DNA of 64,000 nt from the NCBI GenBank assembly GCA_035555675.1, contig DATMGH010000006.1:29357-93356 (forward strand). Reading direction: 5' to 3'. This stretch comes from Solirubrobacter sp035555675. GTDB taxonomy: Bacteria; Actinomycetota; Thermoleophilia; Solirubrobacterales; Solirubrobacteraceae. Under the pieces are notes generated by a model that worked only from the letters and a program-made list of their open reading frames with translations, was not told the origin of the DNA and made no database searches. The position numbers and the translations under genes are program-made. Shown in pieces: positions 1 through 9,689 of the stretch; the stretch's first letter is position 1; each line of letters opens with the position of its first letter.

Positions 1-757
1 CACGTTGGCCCAGCAGAAGTACGACCTCGTGATCGGCGTCGGGTTCCTGATGGCCGACGCGATGGACACGGTCGCGTCCAAGTTCCCGGACACGAAGTTC
101 GCGATCATCGACGTCGACGCGACCACGCTCAAGAACAAGCCGCAGAACGTCTCCGGCGCGCTGTTCAAAGAGCAGGAGGCCGGCTATCTGGTCGGCTACA
201 TGGCCGGCCTGTACCTCAAGGACCAGGGCGGCGGCACCGCCTCGTCGGTGGGCGGGCAGAAGATCCCGCCGGTCGACCACTACATCGCCGGCTACCAGGC
301 GGGCGTGAAGGCGGCCAACCCGGACGCGAAGGTCACCAACGGCTACTCGCAGAAGTTCGACGATCCGGCGCCCTGCAAGGAGCTCGCGCTCAACCAGATC
401 GCCCAGGGCGCGAAGGTCGTCTTCCAGGTCGCCGGCGGCTGCGGGCTCGGCGCGCTCGACGCGGCCAAGGAGAAGGGCGTGCAGGCGATCGGCGTCGATG
501 CCGACCAGGCGTACCTCGGAAGCTTCATCATGACCTCGGCGCTCAAGAAGGTCGACGTGGCGGTGATCGACGAGGTCAAGGCCGTCCAGGGCGGCACGTT
601 CAAGGGCGGCGACAACACGGTGTTCGACGTCAAGTCGGGCGGCGTCGGGTTCGGCAAGACCAACGCCGTCGGCGCCAAGTACGTCGACCAGGTCAAGGCG
701 GTCCAGGACAAGATCGCCAGCGGCGAGCTGACCGACATTCCCGACACGGTGAAGTAG
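1..757 (+). CDS. BMP-family (PnrA-like) substrate-binding protein, 3' part
   Basis: This is the C-terminal ~251 residues of a periplasmic-binding-protein-like nucleoside/basic membrane protein (BMP family). The frame is open to the window edge, so the signal peptide and about 90-110 N-terminal residues lie outside; the TTG at 5 is probably internal. Visible family features are the EAGYLVGYMAG segment, the VFQVAGGCGLGAL stretch and the VDADQAYL motif near the ligand cleft. Family members bind purine nucleosides or related ligands outside the membrane and deliver them to an ABC importer. The stop codon abuts the GTG of the ATPase gene, consistent with one operon running to 4604. The ligand cannot be told from the sequence. 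Confidence 0.93.
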   Translation, partial: TLAQQKYDLVIGVGFLMADAMDTVASKFPDTKFAIIDVDATTLKNKPQNVSGALFKEQEAGYLVGYMAGLYLKDQGGGTASSVGGQKIPPVDHYIAGYQAGVKAANPDAKVTNGYSQKFDDPAPCKELALNQIAQGAKVVFQVAGGCGLGALDAAKEKGVQAIGVDADQAYLGSFIMTSALKKVDVAVIDEVKAVQGGTFKGGDNTVFDVKSGGVGFGKTNAVGAKYVDQVKAVQDKIASGELTDIPDTVK

Positions 758-2269
758 GTGAGCGGGCCCCCGCTCCTCGAGCTCAAGCAGATCACCAAGC
801 GGTTCGGCACCCTGGTGGCGAACCGCGCGGTGGACTTCGAGGTGCGCGCGGGTGAGATCCACGCGCTGCTGGGGGAGAACGGGGCCGGCAAGTCGACGCT
901 CATGAACGTCCTCTACGGGCTGCACCGCCCGGACGAGGGCGAGATCCGCATGGACGGCGTCCCGGTCGAGATCGAGTCCTCGCGGACCGCGATCCGGCTC
1001 GGGATCGGCATGGTGCACCAGCACTTCATGCTCGTGCCGGTGATGACCGTCGCCGAGAACCTGGTGCTCGGCGACGAGCCGCGGGCCGGGCCGCTGCTCG
1101 ACTACCGCGCGGCCGCCCGGCGGACGCGCGAGCTGTCGGAGCGCTTCGGCCTGGCCGTGGACCCGGAGGCGCGCGTGCAGGATCTGGGCGTGGGCGCGCA
1201 GCAGCGCGTCGAGATCCTGCGCGCGCTCTTTCACGACGCGAAGGTGCTGGTGCTCGACGAGCCGACCGCGGTGCTGACCGCGCAGGAGGCGCAGGACCTG
1301 TTCGGGGTCCTGCGCACGCTGAAGGCCGAGGGCACCGGGATCGTCTTCATCTCGCACAAGCTCAACGAGGTGCTCGACGTCGCCGACCGGATCACGGTCC
1401 TGCGCCGCGGCGAGAAGATCGACACCGTGCCGGCGGAGGGCGCGACCGAGCGTTCGCTGGCGCGGCTGATGGTCGGCCGCGACGTGCTGCTGCGCGTCGA
1501 GAAGGACGAGCATCCGCCCGGCGAGCCGCTGCTGTCGGTGCGCGGGCTGTCGGCGCGCGACGACCGCGGGCTGCCCGCCGTGCGCGACGTCGACTTCGAG
1601 GTACGCGCGGGGGAGATCGTCGGGCTCGCGGGCATCGACGCGAACGGCCAGAGCGAGCTGATCGAGGCGATCATGGGCCTGCGCAGGCCGGACGCGGGCA
1701 CGGTCACGGTCGCCGGCCGCGACGTCACCGGCGCCGGCCCGCGGCGGACGCTGGAGGCGGGCGTCGGCCACATCGCCGAGGACCGGCACCGGCGCGGGCT
1801 GGTGCTCGAGTTCGACCTCGCCGAGAACCTGGCGCTGCGCGAGTACCGCGCGCCGCCGTACTCCCGGCACGGGTTCCTGCATCCGCGCGCGATGGTCGCG
1901 GGCGCGCGGCGGCTGATCGACGAGTTCGACGTGCGCGGCGGCGAGCCGGAGACGCGCGCCGGCTCGCTGTCCGGCGGCAACCAGCAGAAGGTCGTGATCG
2001 CGCGCGAGCTGGACGCCGACCCGCAGGTGATCATCGCCGCGCAGCCGACGCGCGGACTCGACGTCGGCGCGATCGAGTTCGTCCACCGGCGCCTGGTCGA
2101 GGCCCGCGACGCCGGCCGCGCCGTCCTGCTCGTCTCGCTCGAGCTGGAGGAGATCCGGTCCTTGAGCGACCGCGTGCTGGTGATGTACGAGGGCCAGATC
2201 GTGGCCGAGCTGCCGCCGGAGGCCTCCGAGGAGGACTTCGGGATGGCCATGACCGGGGCGGCCGCTTGA
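758..2269 (+). CDS. Nucleoside ABC transporter, fused ATP-binding protein
   Basis: A 503-residue protein with two ABC ATPase domains, as in RbsA/YufO-type importers. Domain 1 has Walker A GENGAGKST (residues 39-47), the degenerate signature LGVGAQQRVEIL and Walker B VLVLDEPT. Domain 2 has a non-canonical Walker A (GIDANGQSE, no lysine), an intact signature LSGGNQQKVVIA and Walker B IIAAQPTRG. One defective site is normal for this family. The GTG start directly follows the stop of the binding protein, and the end overlaps the next gene by TTGA. It would energise the two permeases encoded downstream. Confidence 0.95.
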   Translation: MSGPPLLELKQITKRFGTLVANRAVDFEVRAGEIHALLGENGAGKSTLMNVLYGLHRPDEGEIRMDGVPVEIESSRTAIRLGIGMVHQHFMLVPVMTVAENLVLGDEPRAGPLLDYRAAARRTRELSERFGLAVDPEARVQDLGVGAQQRVEILRALFHDAKVLVLDEPTAVLTAQEAQDLFGVLRTLKAEGTGIVFISHKLNEVLDVADRITVLRRGEKIDTVPAEGATERSLARLMVGRDVLLRVEKDEHPPGEPLLSVRGLSARDDRGLPAVRDVDFEVRAGEIVGLAGIDANGQSELIEAIMGLRRPDAGTVTVAGRDVTGAGPRRTLEAGVGHIAEDRHRRGLVLEFDLAENLALREYRAPPYSRHGFLHPRAMVAGARRLIDEFDVRGGEPETRAGSLSGGNQQKVVIARELDADPQVIIAAQPTRGLDVGAIEFVHRRLVEARDAGRAVLLVSLELEEIRSLSDRVLVMYEGQIVAELPPEASEEDFGMAMTGAAA

Positions 2270-3443
2270 GCGACGAGCTCCCGCCCGACGCGACCGTCGC
2301 GGCGAAGCTCGCGACCTACGTCCGCGCGGGCGGCGTCATCACCCCGCTGATCACGCTGCTGGTGGCGTTCCTGATCGGCGGGCTGGCGGTGCTGATCACC
2401 GGCCACGACCCGATCGCGACCTACAAGGCGATCTTCAACGGCACGGGCCTGAATTGGCTGTTCCCGTGGACCAGCGCGCAGGACCGCACGATCGCGGCGC
2501 TCAACCTGCAACAGACGCTGATCGTCACCACGCCGCTGATCCTCACCGGCCTGGCGGTCGCGTTCGCGTTCCGCTGCGGGCTGTTCAACATCGGCGGCCA
2601 GGGGCAGTACGTGGTCGGCGGGATCGGCGCGGTCTGGGTCGGGCAGGCGTTCGCGGGCATGCCGAGCGTGCTGCACATCACGCTGGCGATCCTCACCGGC
2701 GTGGTCTTCGGCGCGATCTGGGCCGGGATCGCGGGCCTGCTGAAGGCGTTGGCGGGGACCAACGAGGTGATCTCGACGATCATGCTCAACTGGATCGCGA
2801 TCTGGACCGGGTCCTACCTGTTCAACCTCGGCGGCCCGCTGCAGAACACGAACCCGGCGCAGAAGGACGTGCCGGTCTCCAACGACGTCGCCGCGAGCGC
2901 GAAGCTGCCGGTCTTCTGGGGCGACCCGCAGCTGCAGGGCCTGCACATCGGCCTGTTCATCGCGCTCGCCGCGCTGCTCGTCTTCTGGGTGCTGTTGAAC
3001 CGGACGACGCTCGGCTTCGAGGTGCGCGCGGTCGGCTTCAACCCGGACGCGGCCGCGTCGTCGGGGATCTCGGTGGCGCGCAACTACATCGTGGTGATGG
3101 CGATCTGCGGCGCGTTCGCCGGGCTGGCCGGGACGCTGGACGTGCTCGGCTGGCAGTTCCGGATCGCGGTCAACGACATCCAGATCAACCAGCTCGGGTT
3201 CTTCGGGATCGCGGTCGCGCTGCTCGGGCGCAACACCGCGGTCGGCACGTTCTTCAGCGCGCTGCTGTTCGGCGGGCTGATCACGGGGACCTCGGTCCGC
3301 AACCTCGATCCGAACGTGTTCGAGCCGGCGCTGGCGACCAACCTCACCTACATCATCCAGGGCCTGGTCGTGCTGCTGGTGTCGACCGACGTGCTGGTGA
3401 TCTGGCTGTGGCAGCTGCGGCGCCGGCGGCGGACGGTGCCGGC

Positions 3444-3447
<4 letters not shown>
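2266..3447 (+). CDS. Nucleoside ABC transporter permease (NupP-like)
   Basis: A 393-residue polytopic membrane protein of the BPD_transp_2 (branched-chain amino acid/ribose/nucleoside permease) family, with about nine hydrophobic segments. Family landmarks are FRCGLFNIGGQGQ near residue 105, GTNEVISTIMLNWI near 165 and the EVRAVGFNPDAAASSGI coupling loop that contacts the ATPase. The TTG start overlaps the ATPase stop (TTGA), implying translational coupling. Its end overlaps the next permease by ATGA. Together the two permeases form the membrane pore. Confidence 0.94.
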
Positions 3448-4604
<1,157 letters not shown>

Positions 4605-4608
4605 GGGG

Positions 4609-4636
4609 TGCCCGCGGGCGGTTGAGCCCGCGGGCA
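4609..4636. terminator. Bidirectional hairpin between convergent genes
   Basis: Perfect 11-bp stem (TGCCCGCGGGC / GCCCGCGGGCA) with a 6-nt loop, between the ends of the transporter operon (+) and the secreted protein gene (-). There is no U-tract, as is common in GC-rich actinobacteria. Confidence 0.75.
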
Positions 4637-4643
4637 GCGCTGC

Positions 4644-5663
4644 TCAGATGAGGATGCGGCGGATCCGGATCGACTCGTAGACGGTGCCGCGGGCCACGTT
4701 GGCCGAGCCCTTGAACGAGTACCGGAGGCGGTAGGTGCCGCGCTTGGTGACCCGGAAGCGCAGCTTGAAGACGCCCTTGCTGTTGATCTTGGCCTTGCCG
4801 AGCGTGCGGAACTTCTTGCCCTTCTTGCCCTTGGCGATCGCGACGGTCACCTTGCCGCGCGCGGTCTTCTCGCCGACGATGCCGCGCACCTGGTAGCTCG
4901 GGCCGCGGGAGTCCGGGAACGAGCGCGAGGAGATGTCGAACGGGGCGATCAGCTTGAAGGTCACGGGCGGCGTCCACAGCGTGCCGTACTGGCCCTTGAC
5001 CGCGCGCGCGACGACCGTGTAGGTGCCGGGCTCGGACGAGGAGATCGCGACCTTGCCGGTCGCCGGGTCGAGGTAGCCGTCCTTGAGCGCCGGGGAGGAG
5101 AGGCTGCCGTCCGGGAGCACCGCCGCGCCCTTGGCGTACTTGATCTCGTAACGCGGCGCGCCCGGGTTGCCGGCGAAGTTGAACTGCTGCGTGATCGTGC
5201 TGAACGAGTTCGGCCCGCGCGTGAACATGGTCGCGGCCGGCGGGGCGATCGAGACGAACGCACCGACGTTCCAGCCGAACGTCACGTTGCTCTTCGCCGT
5301 CGCGCAGTTGCGGTCCGTGAACAGGCTGACGGTGAACGTGTACGCGCCGTTGCCGCGGTAGTCGACGAAGCGGCGGTTCTCGTTCGTGTAGCGCGGGTCC
5401 CAGCACGGGCTGTCGGTCGAGGCGGCGACGCCGTCCGGTCCGGTCACGTGCAGGATGTAGCTGCCCGCGTCGGCGGGGTCGACGTGGCCGGTGGCCTGGA
5501 CGTCCATGTTGCGGATCGGCGCCGGCACCCCCGCCGTGAGCGGGAGCGGGTTGCCGTCGTCGCCGGTGACGGTCGCCGTCACGGCGGCGCCCGCCGTCGC
5601 CGGCACGGCGACGGTGAGCGCTGCGCCGGCCAGCGTCGCGGCGAGCTTGAAGCCTGCTTTCAC
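4644..5663 (-). CDS. Secreted protein with signal peptide, Ig-like modules
   Basis: A 339-residue protein starting at a GTG (5661-5663) with GGAGG seven bases upstream. Residues 1-27 form a clear signal peptide (AATLAGAALTVAVPATAGAA). The mature protein is rich in beta-strand-like, Thr/Gly/Pro-containing segments. Its C-terminal ~90 residues are basic, with repeated FRTLGKAKINSKGVFKLRF-type strands resembling the Ig-like wall/surface modules common in soil actinobacteria. Two cysteines (C in DSPCWD and RNCAT) could form a disulphide. Its function is not recognised; an exported structural or surface role is inferred. It is convergent with the transporter operon. Confidence 0.8.
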   Translation of the reverse strand: MKAGFKLAATLAGAALTVAVPATAGAAVTATVTGDDGNPLPLTAGVPAPIRNMDVQATGHVDPADAGSYILHVTGPDGVAASTDSPCWDPRYTNENRRFVDYRGNGAYTFTVSLFTDRNCATAKSNVTFGWNVGAFVSIAPPAATMFTRGPNSFSTITQQFNFAGNPGAPRYEIKYAKGAAVLPDGSLSSPALKDGYLDPATGKVAISSSEPGTYTVVARAVKGQYGTLWTPPVTFKLIAPFDISSRSFPDSRGPSYQVRGIVGEKTARGKVTVAIAKGKKGKKFRTLGKAKINSKGVFKLRFRVTKRGTYRLRYSFKGSANVARGTVYESIRIRRILI

Positions 5664-5870
5664 TGCTTGTCCTCCTGAGGGGTTCCGTCTGGACGCCGTT
5701 GTCCGGTGCGCGACGATCCCCCGCCCGCTGCCCTTGCTCGGCGCTGTCCGCCTGTTCGCAACACACGGAGGCTCCGGTCGGAGCGGTGCGATCGGCAGAC
5801 GTTTTCCAAAGATCCTGACGAACGGCGCGTCAGCGTCAAGACCCAGCCGCCAAGATGGGTCCCCCGGCCC

Positions 5871-6164
5871 ATGCCCGTCCTCGTCGATCCCCTGCGCGTC
5901 TACGACCACGTCCCGTTCGCGGTCAAGCGGTGGTGCCACATGGCGGTGGACGGTGCGTCCTTCGAGGAGCTGCACGCGTTCGCCGCCGCGTTGGGCATCC
6001 CGCGCCACCGCTTCCAAGGTGACCACTACGACCTGCCACCGTGGCTGCGGGTGCGCGCCGTGGCGCAGGGGGCCGAGGAGGTCTCCACAGCGGAGCTGCT
6101 GGTGCGGATGGCGGGCCCGCGCGGGGACCGCGCCCGCGCCCGGGTGGCCGCGCGCGGCGCCTGA
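5871..6164 (+). CDS. DUF4031 domain protein
   Basis: A 97-residue protein beginning MPVLVDPLRVYDH, matching the short DUF4031 family. Conserved points are the N-terminal VLVDP strand, the SFEELHAFAAALGIP helix and the HYDLPP motif. The ATG at 5871 was chosen because family homology begins exactly there, although the frame is open further upstream. The family's biochemical role is not established. It lies between the divergent secreted-protein gene and the fic gene; a candidate Fic operator starts nine bases after its stop. Confidence 0.8.
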   Translation: MPVLVDPLRVYDHVPFAVKRWCHMAVDGASFEELHAFAAALGIPRHRFQGDHYDLPPWLRVRAVAQGAEEVSTAELLVRMAGPRGDRARARVAARGA

Positions 6165-6172
6165 CCCACCGC

Positions 6173-6231
6173 ACCCAAGAGAAGTTGGGCGCTCCGGAGT
6201 GTGACCCAAGTATTCGTCGATATATTTGGGT
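6173..6231 (+). promoter_or_regulatory. Candidate fic promoter with ACCCAA/TTGGGT operator repeats
   Basis: Two inverted repeats with the same half-site are spaced three helical turns apart. CCCAA-N6-TTGGG lies at 6174-6189. An 11-bp imperfect repeat (ACCCAAGTATT / TATATTTGGGT, 9 of 11 paired) lies at 6204-6231. TATATT at 6221-6226 fits a -10 box and ends seven bases before the GTG at 6234, which suggests a leaderless transcript. The Fic protein carries its own C-terminal winged-helix-like segment, so autoregulation is plausible. Confidence 0.5.
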
Positions 6232-6233
6232 CC

Positions 6234-7412
6234 GTGGACGTCGGGCGCCTCTCCGAAAGCCGGCTCGGACGTCTCGTGCCGGTGGTAGGACCGGATCCGG
6301 TCACCCATGAGATCGTCGCGGGTCAGGCGTTCCTGCCGAGCCCGCTTCCCCACGCGCTCACGTTGTCGACGTCGACGTGGACGACCGTGAACGCGGCGAC
6401 CGCCGCGCTCGCTCGGCTGGACGGTGCCGCGCGTCTGATCCCGAGCCCGGCTCTACTGAGACGGCCGGCGCTCCGGCGTGAGGCGCAGAGTACGAGCGCG
6501 CTCGAGGGTACCTACGCGCCGTTCGCCGACGTGCTGGCCGCCGACGAGGAGGACCGCGCGAACCTGAGCGCCGAGCTCCGCGAGGTCCTGAACTTCGAGC
6601 GGATGGCCGAGCTCGCGTTCTCGTGGCCGGAGGATCGCCCGCTCACCATCGGGCTTCTCGGCCAGCTCCAGCGAACGCTCGTGGAAGGGACCGCCGCGGA
6701 GCTGAGCGATGCCGGCGGCATCCGGGATCGGATCGTCGTGATCGGCGCGCGCGGGCGAGGGTTCGACGACGCGCGGTTCGTGCCGCCCCCTCCCGGAGAT
6801 CAACTGCGCGCCGGGGTCGAGGATCTCCTGGCCTGGATGCAGGAGCCGCCGCCGCTGCCGACCGTGGTCCAGGCGGCAATGACGCACTACCAGTTCGAGA
6901 CGCTGCACCCCTTCTCGGACGGGAACGGTCGCCTCGGACGGCTGCTCGTGATCGTGCAGCTCTTGCGCGGCGCGCTGATCCGCGAGCCGCTGCTCGTCGT
7001 GTCGCCATGGTTCGAAGCGCGTCGCGACCGGTATCAAGACGGCTTGCTCCGGCTCAGCTGCGACGGTGACTGGGACGCCTGGATCGGGTTCTTCGCCGAG
7101 GGTGTCGCCGCGGCCGCCACCGAATCCCAGCGCAAGGTGGAGGCACTGGTCGGCCTGCAGAACGAGTTGCGTGAACGCGTGCAGCGCGCCGGCAAGCGCG
7201 GCGCCGCGGAACGGCTGGCCGCCGACCTCGTCGGGCTCCCGTTCGTCAACGCTCCCGAGCTCGCGCGTCGGTACGGGCTCTCGGGCCAGGGCGCGATGAA
7301 CGCGGTGCGGACGCTCGTGGACCTCGGCCTTCTACAGCCGACGGAGCTTCGCGGCGCGAGCGGCGCGCAGCTGTACGTCGCACCGACCGTGCTGCGAGTC
7401 CTCGCGTCCTGA
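6234..7412 (+). CDS. Fic family protein (AMPylase-like) with C-terminal HTH
   Basis: A 392-residue protein with the catalytic Fic motif HPFSDGNGRLGR near residue 225. An N-terminal TSALEG (residues 87-92) fits the [S/T]xxxE[G/N] inhibitory-helix motif of class II Fic proteins, whose Glu blocks productive ATP binding. The last ~70 residues (FVNAPELARRYGLS... NAVRTLVDLGLL) look like a winged helix. Fic enzymes typically transfer AMP from ATP to Ser/Thr/Tyr of a target protein; the target here is unknown. The GTG at 6234 is preferred over the upstream in-frame GTG at 6201: homology starts at VDVGRLSESRLGRL, and 6201-6231 is better explained as promoter/operator. Confidence 0.88.
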   Translation: MDVGRLSESRLGRLVPVVGPDPVTHEIVAGQAFLPSPLPHALTLSTSTWTTVNAATAALARLDGAARLIPSPALLRRPALRREAQSTSALEGTYAPFADVLAADEEDRANLSAELREVLNFERMAELAFSWPEDRPLTIGLLGQLQRTLVEGTAAELSDAGGIRDRIVVIGARGRGFDDARFVPPPPGDQLRAGVEDLLAWMQEPPPLPTVVQAAMTHYQFETLHPFSDGNGRLGRLLVIVQLLRGALIREPLLVVSPWFEARRDRYQDGLLRLSCDGDWDAWIGFFAEGVAAAATESQRKVEALVGLQNELRERVQRAGKRGAAERLAADLVGLPFVNAPELARRYGLSGQGAMNAVRTLVDLGLLQPTELRGASGAQLYVAPTVLRVLAS

Positions 7413-7421
7413 TTCGCCGCG

Positions 7422-7658
7422 CTACTGCAGGTGGTAGCGACCGTTGCGGTCGCGCTTGGAGCAGCTGAACCCGGCACGCCGGTAGTCGCGTTCGGCCTGC
7501 GACGTATGCGTGCAGTACTGCCCGCGCTGCAGGCACTTGCTCTTGCCGAGCACCGTCGAGCGCTTGCACGCCGCGTGCGCCGTGGCGGTGCCCGCGGTCG
7601 CGACCGGGACCGGGACGAGGGCGAAACAGGCGAGCAAGACGATGAGTGCGCGGTGCAT
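7422..7658 (-). CDS. Small secreted Cys protein
   Basis: A 78-residue protein with a signal peptide (ALIVLLACFALVPVPVATAG, cleavage near residue 29) and a ~48-residue mature part. The mature part has four cysteines (C31, C42, C48, C65) and the conserved-looking tail FSCSKRDRNGRYHLQ. The four Cys could form two disulphides. Short exported proteins of this shape occur in soil actinobacteria, but I do not recognise a function. It is convergent with fic, ten bases apart. Confidence 0.6.
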   Translation of the reverse strand: MHRALIVLLACFALVPVPVATAGTATAHAACKRSTVLGKSKCLQRGQYCTHTSQAERDYRRAGFSCSKRDRNGRYHLQ

Positions 7659-7830
7659 GATCAGCGAACCTAACTCCGCGGCGCGCTCTGCGTACTCACC
7701 GAACGTTCAGGCGTCACGAAGCATCGATGCCTGTCGGCAGTCAAGCTTGTGATCGGCGCGAAACATCCGACCCTCACGGTGCTTCGCCGGGCTTGCGTGG
7801 TCGCGACCATCGCGCCGGGCCGTTAGCCGT

Positions 7831-7888
7831 ATCGGCCGCGCGGCGCAATAGCTGTACTGGCGACGCCCGTTTCGCGGGCCCTCCACAT
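7831..7888 (+). repeat. Imperfect direct repeat, copy 1
   Basis: About 58 bp, nearly 90% identical to 10139-10194 (shared core ATCGGCCGC-CGGCGCAATA and CGACGC-CGTTTCGCGG). The two copies bracket mrr, the hicAB remnant, the peptidase remnant and the 133-residue gene. The rest of 7659-7933 holds no gene that I can see. Confidence 0.6.
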
Positions 7889-7933
7889 GGAGCGTGACGA
7901 GCGTCTCGACGGGATCAAGGGCGGCCGAGTGAG

Positions 7934-8884
7934 TCAGTCGCCGGCCGCGGCGCCGTCAGCGTCGTCGGACGCGAAGTAGTCGAGGTCCAAGCGCTTGAGC
8001 CGGAACGTCCGCGCCACCGAGACGCCGACGTCGTGATCGATCATGAGCTCGGCCAGCTCCTTGCCGTCGACCAGGATCACGCGCGGGGTCACGTTGTCGG
8101 CGTACTCGATCGCTTCCTTCGAGAACCCGGATGTGGTGATGAAGACGCCCTTGGTGGCCCGCTGACCGTGCAGCGCACCGAAGAACTTCTGGATCTCGGG
8201 CCGGCCGACGACGTCCCTCCAGCGCTTGGCTTGAACGTAGATCTGGTCCAGGCCGAGGCGATCTTCGCGGATCACGCCGTCGACGCCACCGTCGCCGCTC
8301 TTGCCCAGCCGCTGGGCGGCGCCTTCACGTGTGCCCCCGTACCCGATCGCGGTGAGCACGTCGAGGACGAGTTGCTCGAAGAACTCCGGCGTCTGCTCGG
8401 AAACGCGCTCGAGGACCTCAGCAGAGAGCGCAGCGCGCAGCTCTCGATATGCGGACTCGACGCGCTCCTCCGGCGTCTGCTCATCCAACGCATCGGTCGT
8501 CGGCGCTGCTGCCGCCGCGGGCGCATCGCTCGTATCGCCCTTGGCCTCCTGGAACTGCTTGAGCTCAGGAAACTGCGCGAGCACTTTGAGATCGATCCGG
8601 ATCGGATTGGACTTGAGCACGTCGCGGCCGCGCTCGGTGATCCGGTAGACCGACCGCTTCGGACGTTCGAGCAGCCCGGTTCGGTAGAGGTAGGTCGTCG
8701 CCCAACCGACCCGGTTGGAGAACGTCTTCGCGCGCCCGCTCGGAAGCAGCTCAGCCAGCTCGTCATCGGACAGGTTGAACTCCGCGGCGAGCTGCGCGCG
8801 CACCTGCTTGATCGGATGGTCCTGGCCATCCTGCATCGCGACCAACAGGGGACGCATCAAGGTCTGGAAGTCCGGGATCGGCAC
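7934..8884 (-). CDS. mrr: Mrr-like type IV restriction endonuclease
   Basis: A 316-residue protein with an N-terminal winged-helix domain of the Mrr_N type (residues 1-92, ending RSVYRITERGRDVLKSNP). A low-complexity linker (~118-140) follows, then a C-terminal Mrr-cat nuclease fold. The PD-(D/E)xK-like catalytic residues are visible as D202 in GDGGVDG and Q218-A-K220 in YVQAKRW. Mrr enzymes cut modified DNA and are part of host defence. The GTG start has TACGCT seven bases upstream and no Shine-Dalgarno sequence, which suits a leaderless mRNA. The gene stands alone and is not paired with a methylase. Confidence 0.9.
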   Translation of the reverse strand: MPIPDFQTLMRPLLVAMQDGQDHPIKQVRAQLAAEFNLSDDELAELLPSGRAKTFSNRVGWATTYLYRTGLLERPKRSVYRITERGRDVLKSNPIRIDLKVLAQFPELKQFQEAKGDTSDAPAAAAAPTTDALDEQTPEERVESAYRELRAALSAEVLERVSEQTPEFFEQLVLDVLTAIGYGGTREGAAQRLGKSGDGGVDGVIREDRLGLDQIYVQAKRWRDVVGRPEIQKFFGALHGQRATKGVFITTSGFSKEAIEYADNVTPRVILVDGKELAELMIDHDVGVSVARTFRLKRLDLDYFASDDADGAAAGD

Positions 8885-9031
8885 GGCGGCGAGCGTACTG
8901 GCTCCGCGCTTCGGTTAGCTCCGGCGTTCGTCGGCGTCAAGACGACTGCTTCGCAGCTCGCTGCGCTCGGCCCTGACGGGCTCATCTTTCAGGCGGCGGG
9001 GACGGTCGGAGGCGTGGCGTACGGTGCACGG

Positions 9032-9235
9032 ATGCCGGTCAAGGTCCGAGAGGCGATCAGGCAGATCGAGGCCGCGGGGTGGGAGCTCTCGCGTACGCGC
9101 GGGAGCCACCGGCAGTTCGGCATCCCGAGCGCGCGGGGCTGGTGACGATCGCGGGCAAGCCGTCGGACTCCTTGCATCCGAAGACCCTGGGCGAGCATCA
9201 TCAGACAGGCAGGGCTCCAGGACGAGGACCGATGA
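9032..9235 (+). pseudogene. hicA: hicA toxin, frameshifted
   Basis: The start MPVKVREAIRQIEAAGWE and SRTRGSHRQF (with the catalytic His region) is HicA in one frame. HPERAGLVTIAGKPSDSLHPK continues in the next frame, and ASIIRQAGLQDEDR in a third. A single base missing after TTC at 9118 (TTC[C]GG expected) and one extra G near 9190 explain both shifts. The restored stop overlaps the hicB ATG (ATGA), the normal hicAB arrangement. HicA toxins are small mRNA interferases. As read, the gene cannot make an intact toxin unless these are sequencing errors. TACGGT eight bases before the ATG is a possible -10 box. Confidence 0.8.
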
Positions 9236-9400
9236 CCGAACGCCAGTACCTGATCGTGATCGAAGGCAACCAGGAGGCCGGGTTCTCGGCCTATGTGCCG
9301 GATCTGCCCGGGTGCGTGGCTGCCGGCAAGACCGGGAGACCGTCGAGCGCGAGATGCACGACGTGATTGCCTTCCACCTCGAAGGTCTGGTCACGCGTCC
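9232..9400 (+). pseudogene. hicB: hicB antitoxin, frameshifted and truncated
   Basis: Begins MTERQYLIVIEGNQEAGFSA and YVPDLPGCVAAGKT, the N-terminal HicB partial-RNaseH-like fold. It then shifts frame: the expected ETVEREMHDVIAFHLEGL follows one frame away. One C missing near 9332 (ACC[C]GG expected) explains it. After LEGL the family similarity ends, and a peptidase remnant on the opposite strand begins, so the C-terminus appears replaced. It normally neutralises HicA and represses the operon; here it is not intact. Confidence 0.75.
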
Positions 9401-9680
9401 ATACCCCAGTGGATGTGGTCGCAGTGATCGCCGTGGGCGAACTGCGGCGAGCTCGGCGCACGCGCCCTGACGAGTGCCGCGGCAGATCTCGCCGTCGACT
9501 GCGCCGATGTCCATCGCGCGGCCGGCCTCGTGGTTGGTGCCCGCGGGACCGGTTGCGGCGCCGCGGTAGCCACAGCAGCTGGTCAACCTGGATGATCGCA
9601 GCGACTGGGCGATCCGCGAGGTCAGTGCGGGCCGTGGTATCCCGAACTGCGTGCGCAGATTGCGGATCGTGCGCGCGTGG
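9391..9680 (-). pseudogene. Zinc D,D-peptidase/hedgehog-fold remnant
   Basis: On the minus strand, TNHEAGRAMDIGAVDGEI (HxxGxAxD zinc-ligand motif) is followed, one frame away, by HGDHCDHIHWGMDA (HxH ligand) and a stop at 9391. This is the signature pair of the M15/hedgehog-type metallopeptidase fold. Upstream, RNLRTQFGIPRPALTS is in the same general alignment but has no start. At least one frameshift (near 9440) separates the two ligand motifs. It ends on top of the hicB remnant, so a junction of two decayed genes lies here. Confidence 0.55.
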
Positions 9681-9689
9681 TTCCTGGTG

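Noticed and set aside
6201..6233. GTG at 6201 as the fic start
   Set aside because: Would translate the inverted repeat and -10-like box; homology begins at 6234.
7422..7658. Excalibur calcium-binding domain in the small secreted protein
   Set aside because: The DxDxDGxxCE pattern is absent; only spacing of Cys and a basic tail remain.
9032..9400. Functional HicAB system
   Set aside because: Both genes need indel repair to be read; kept as pseudogenes pending read-level check.
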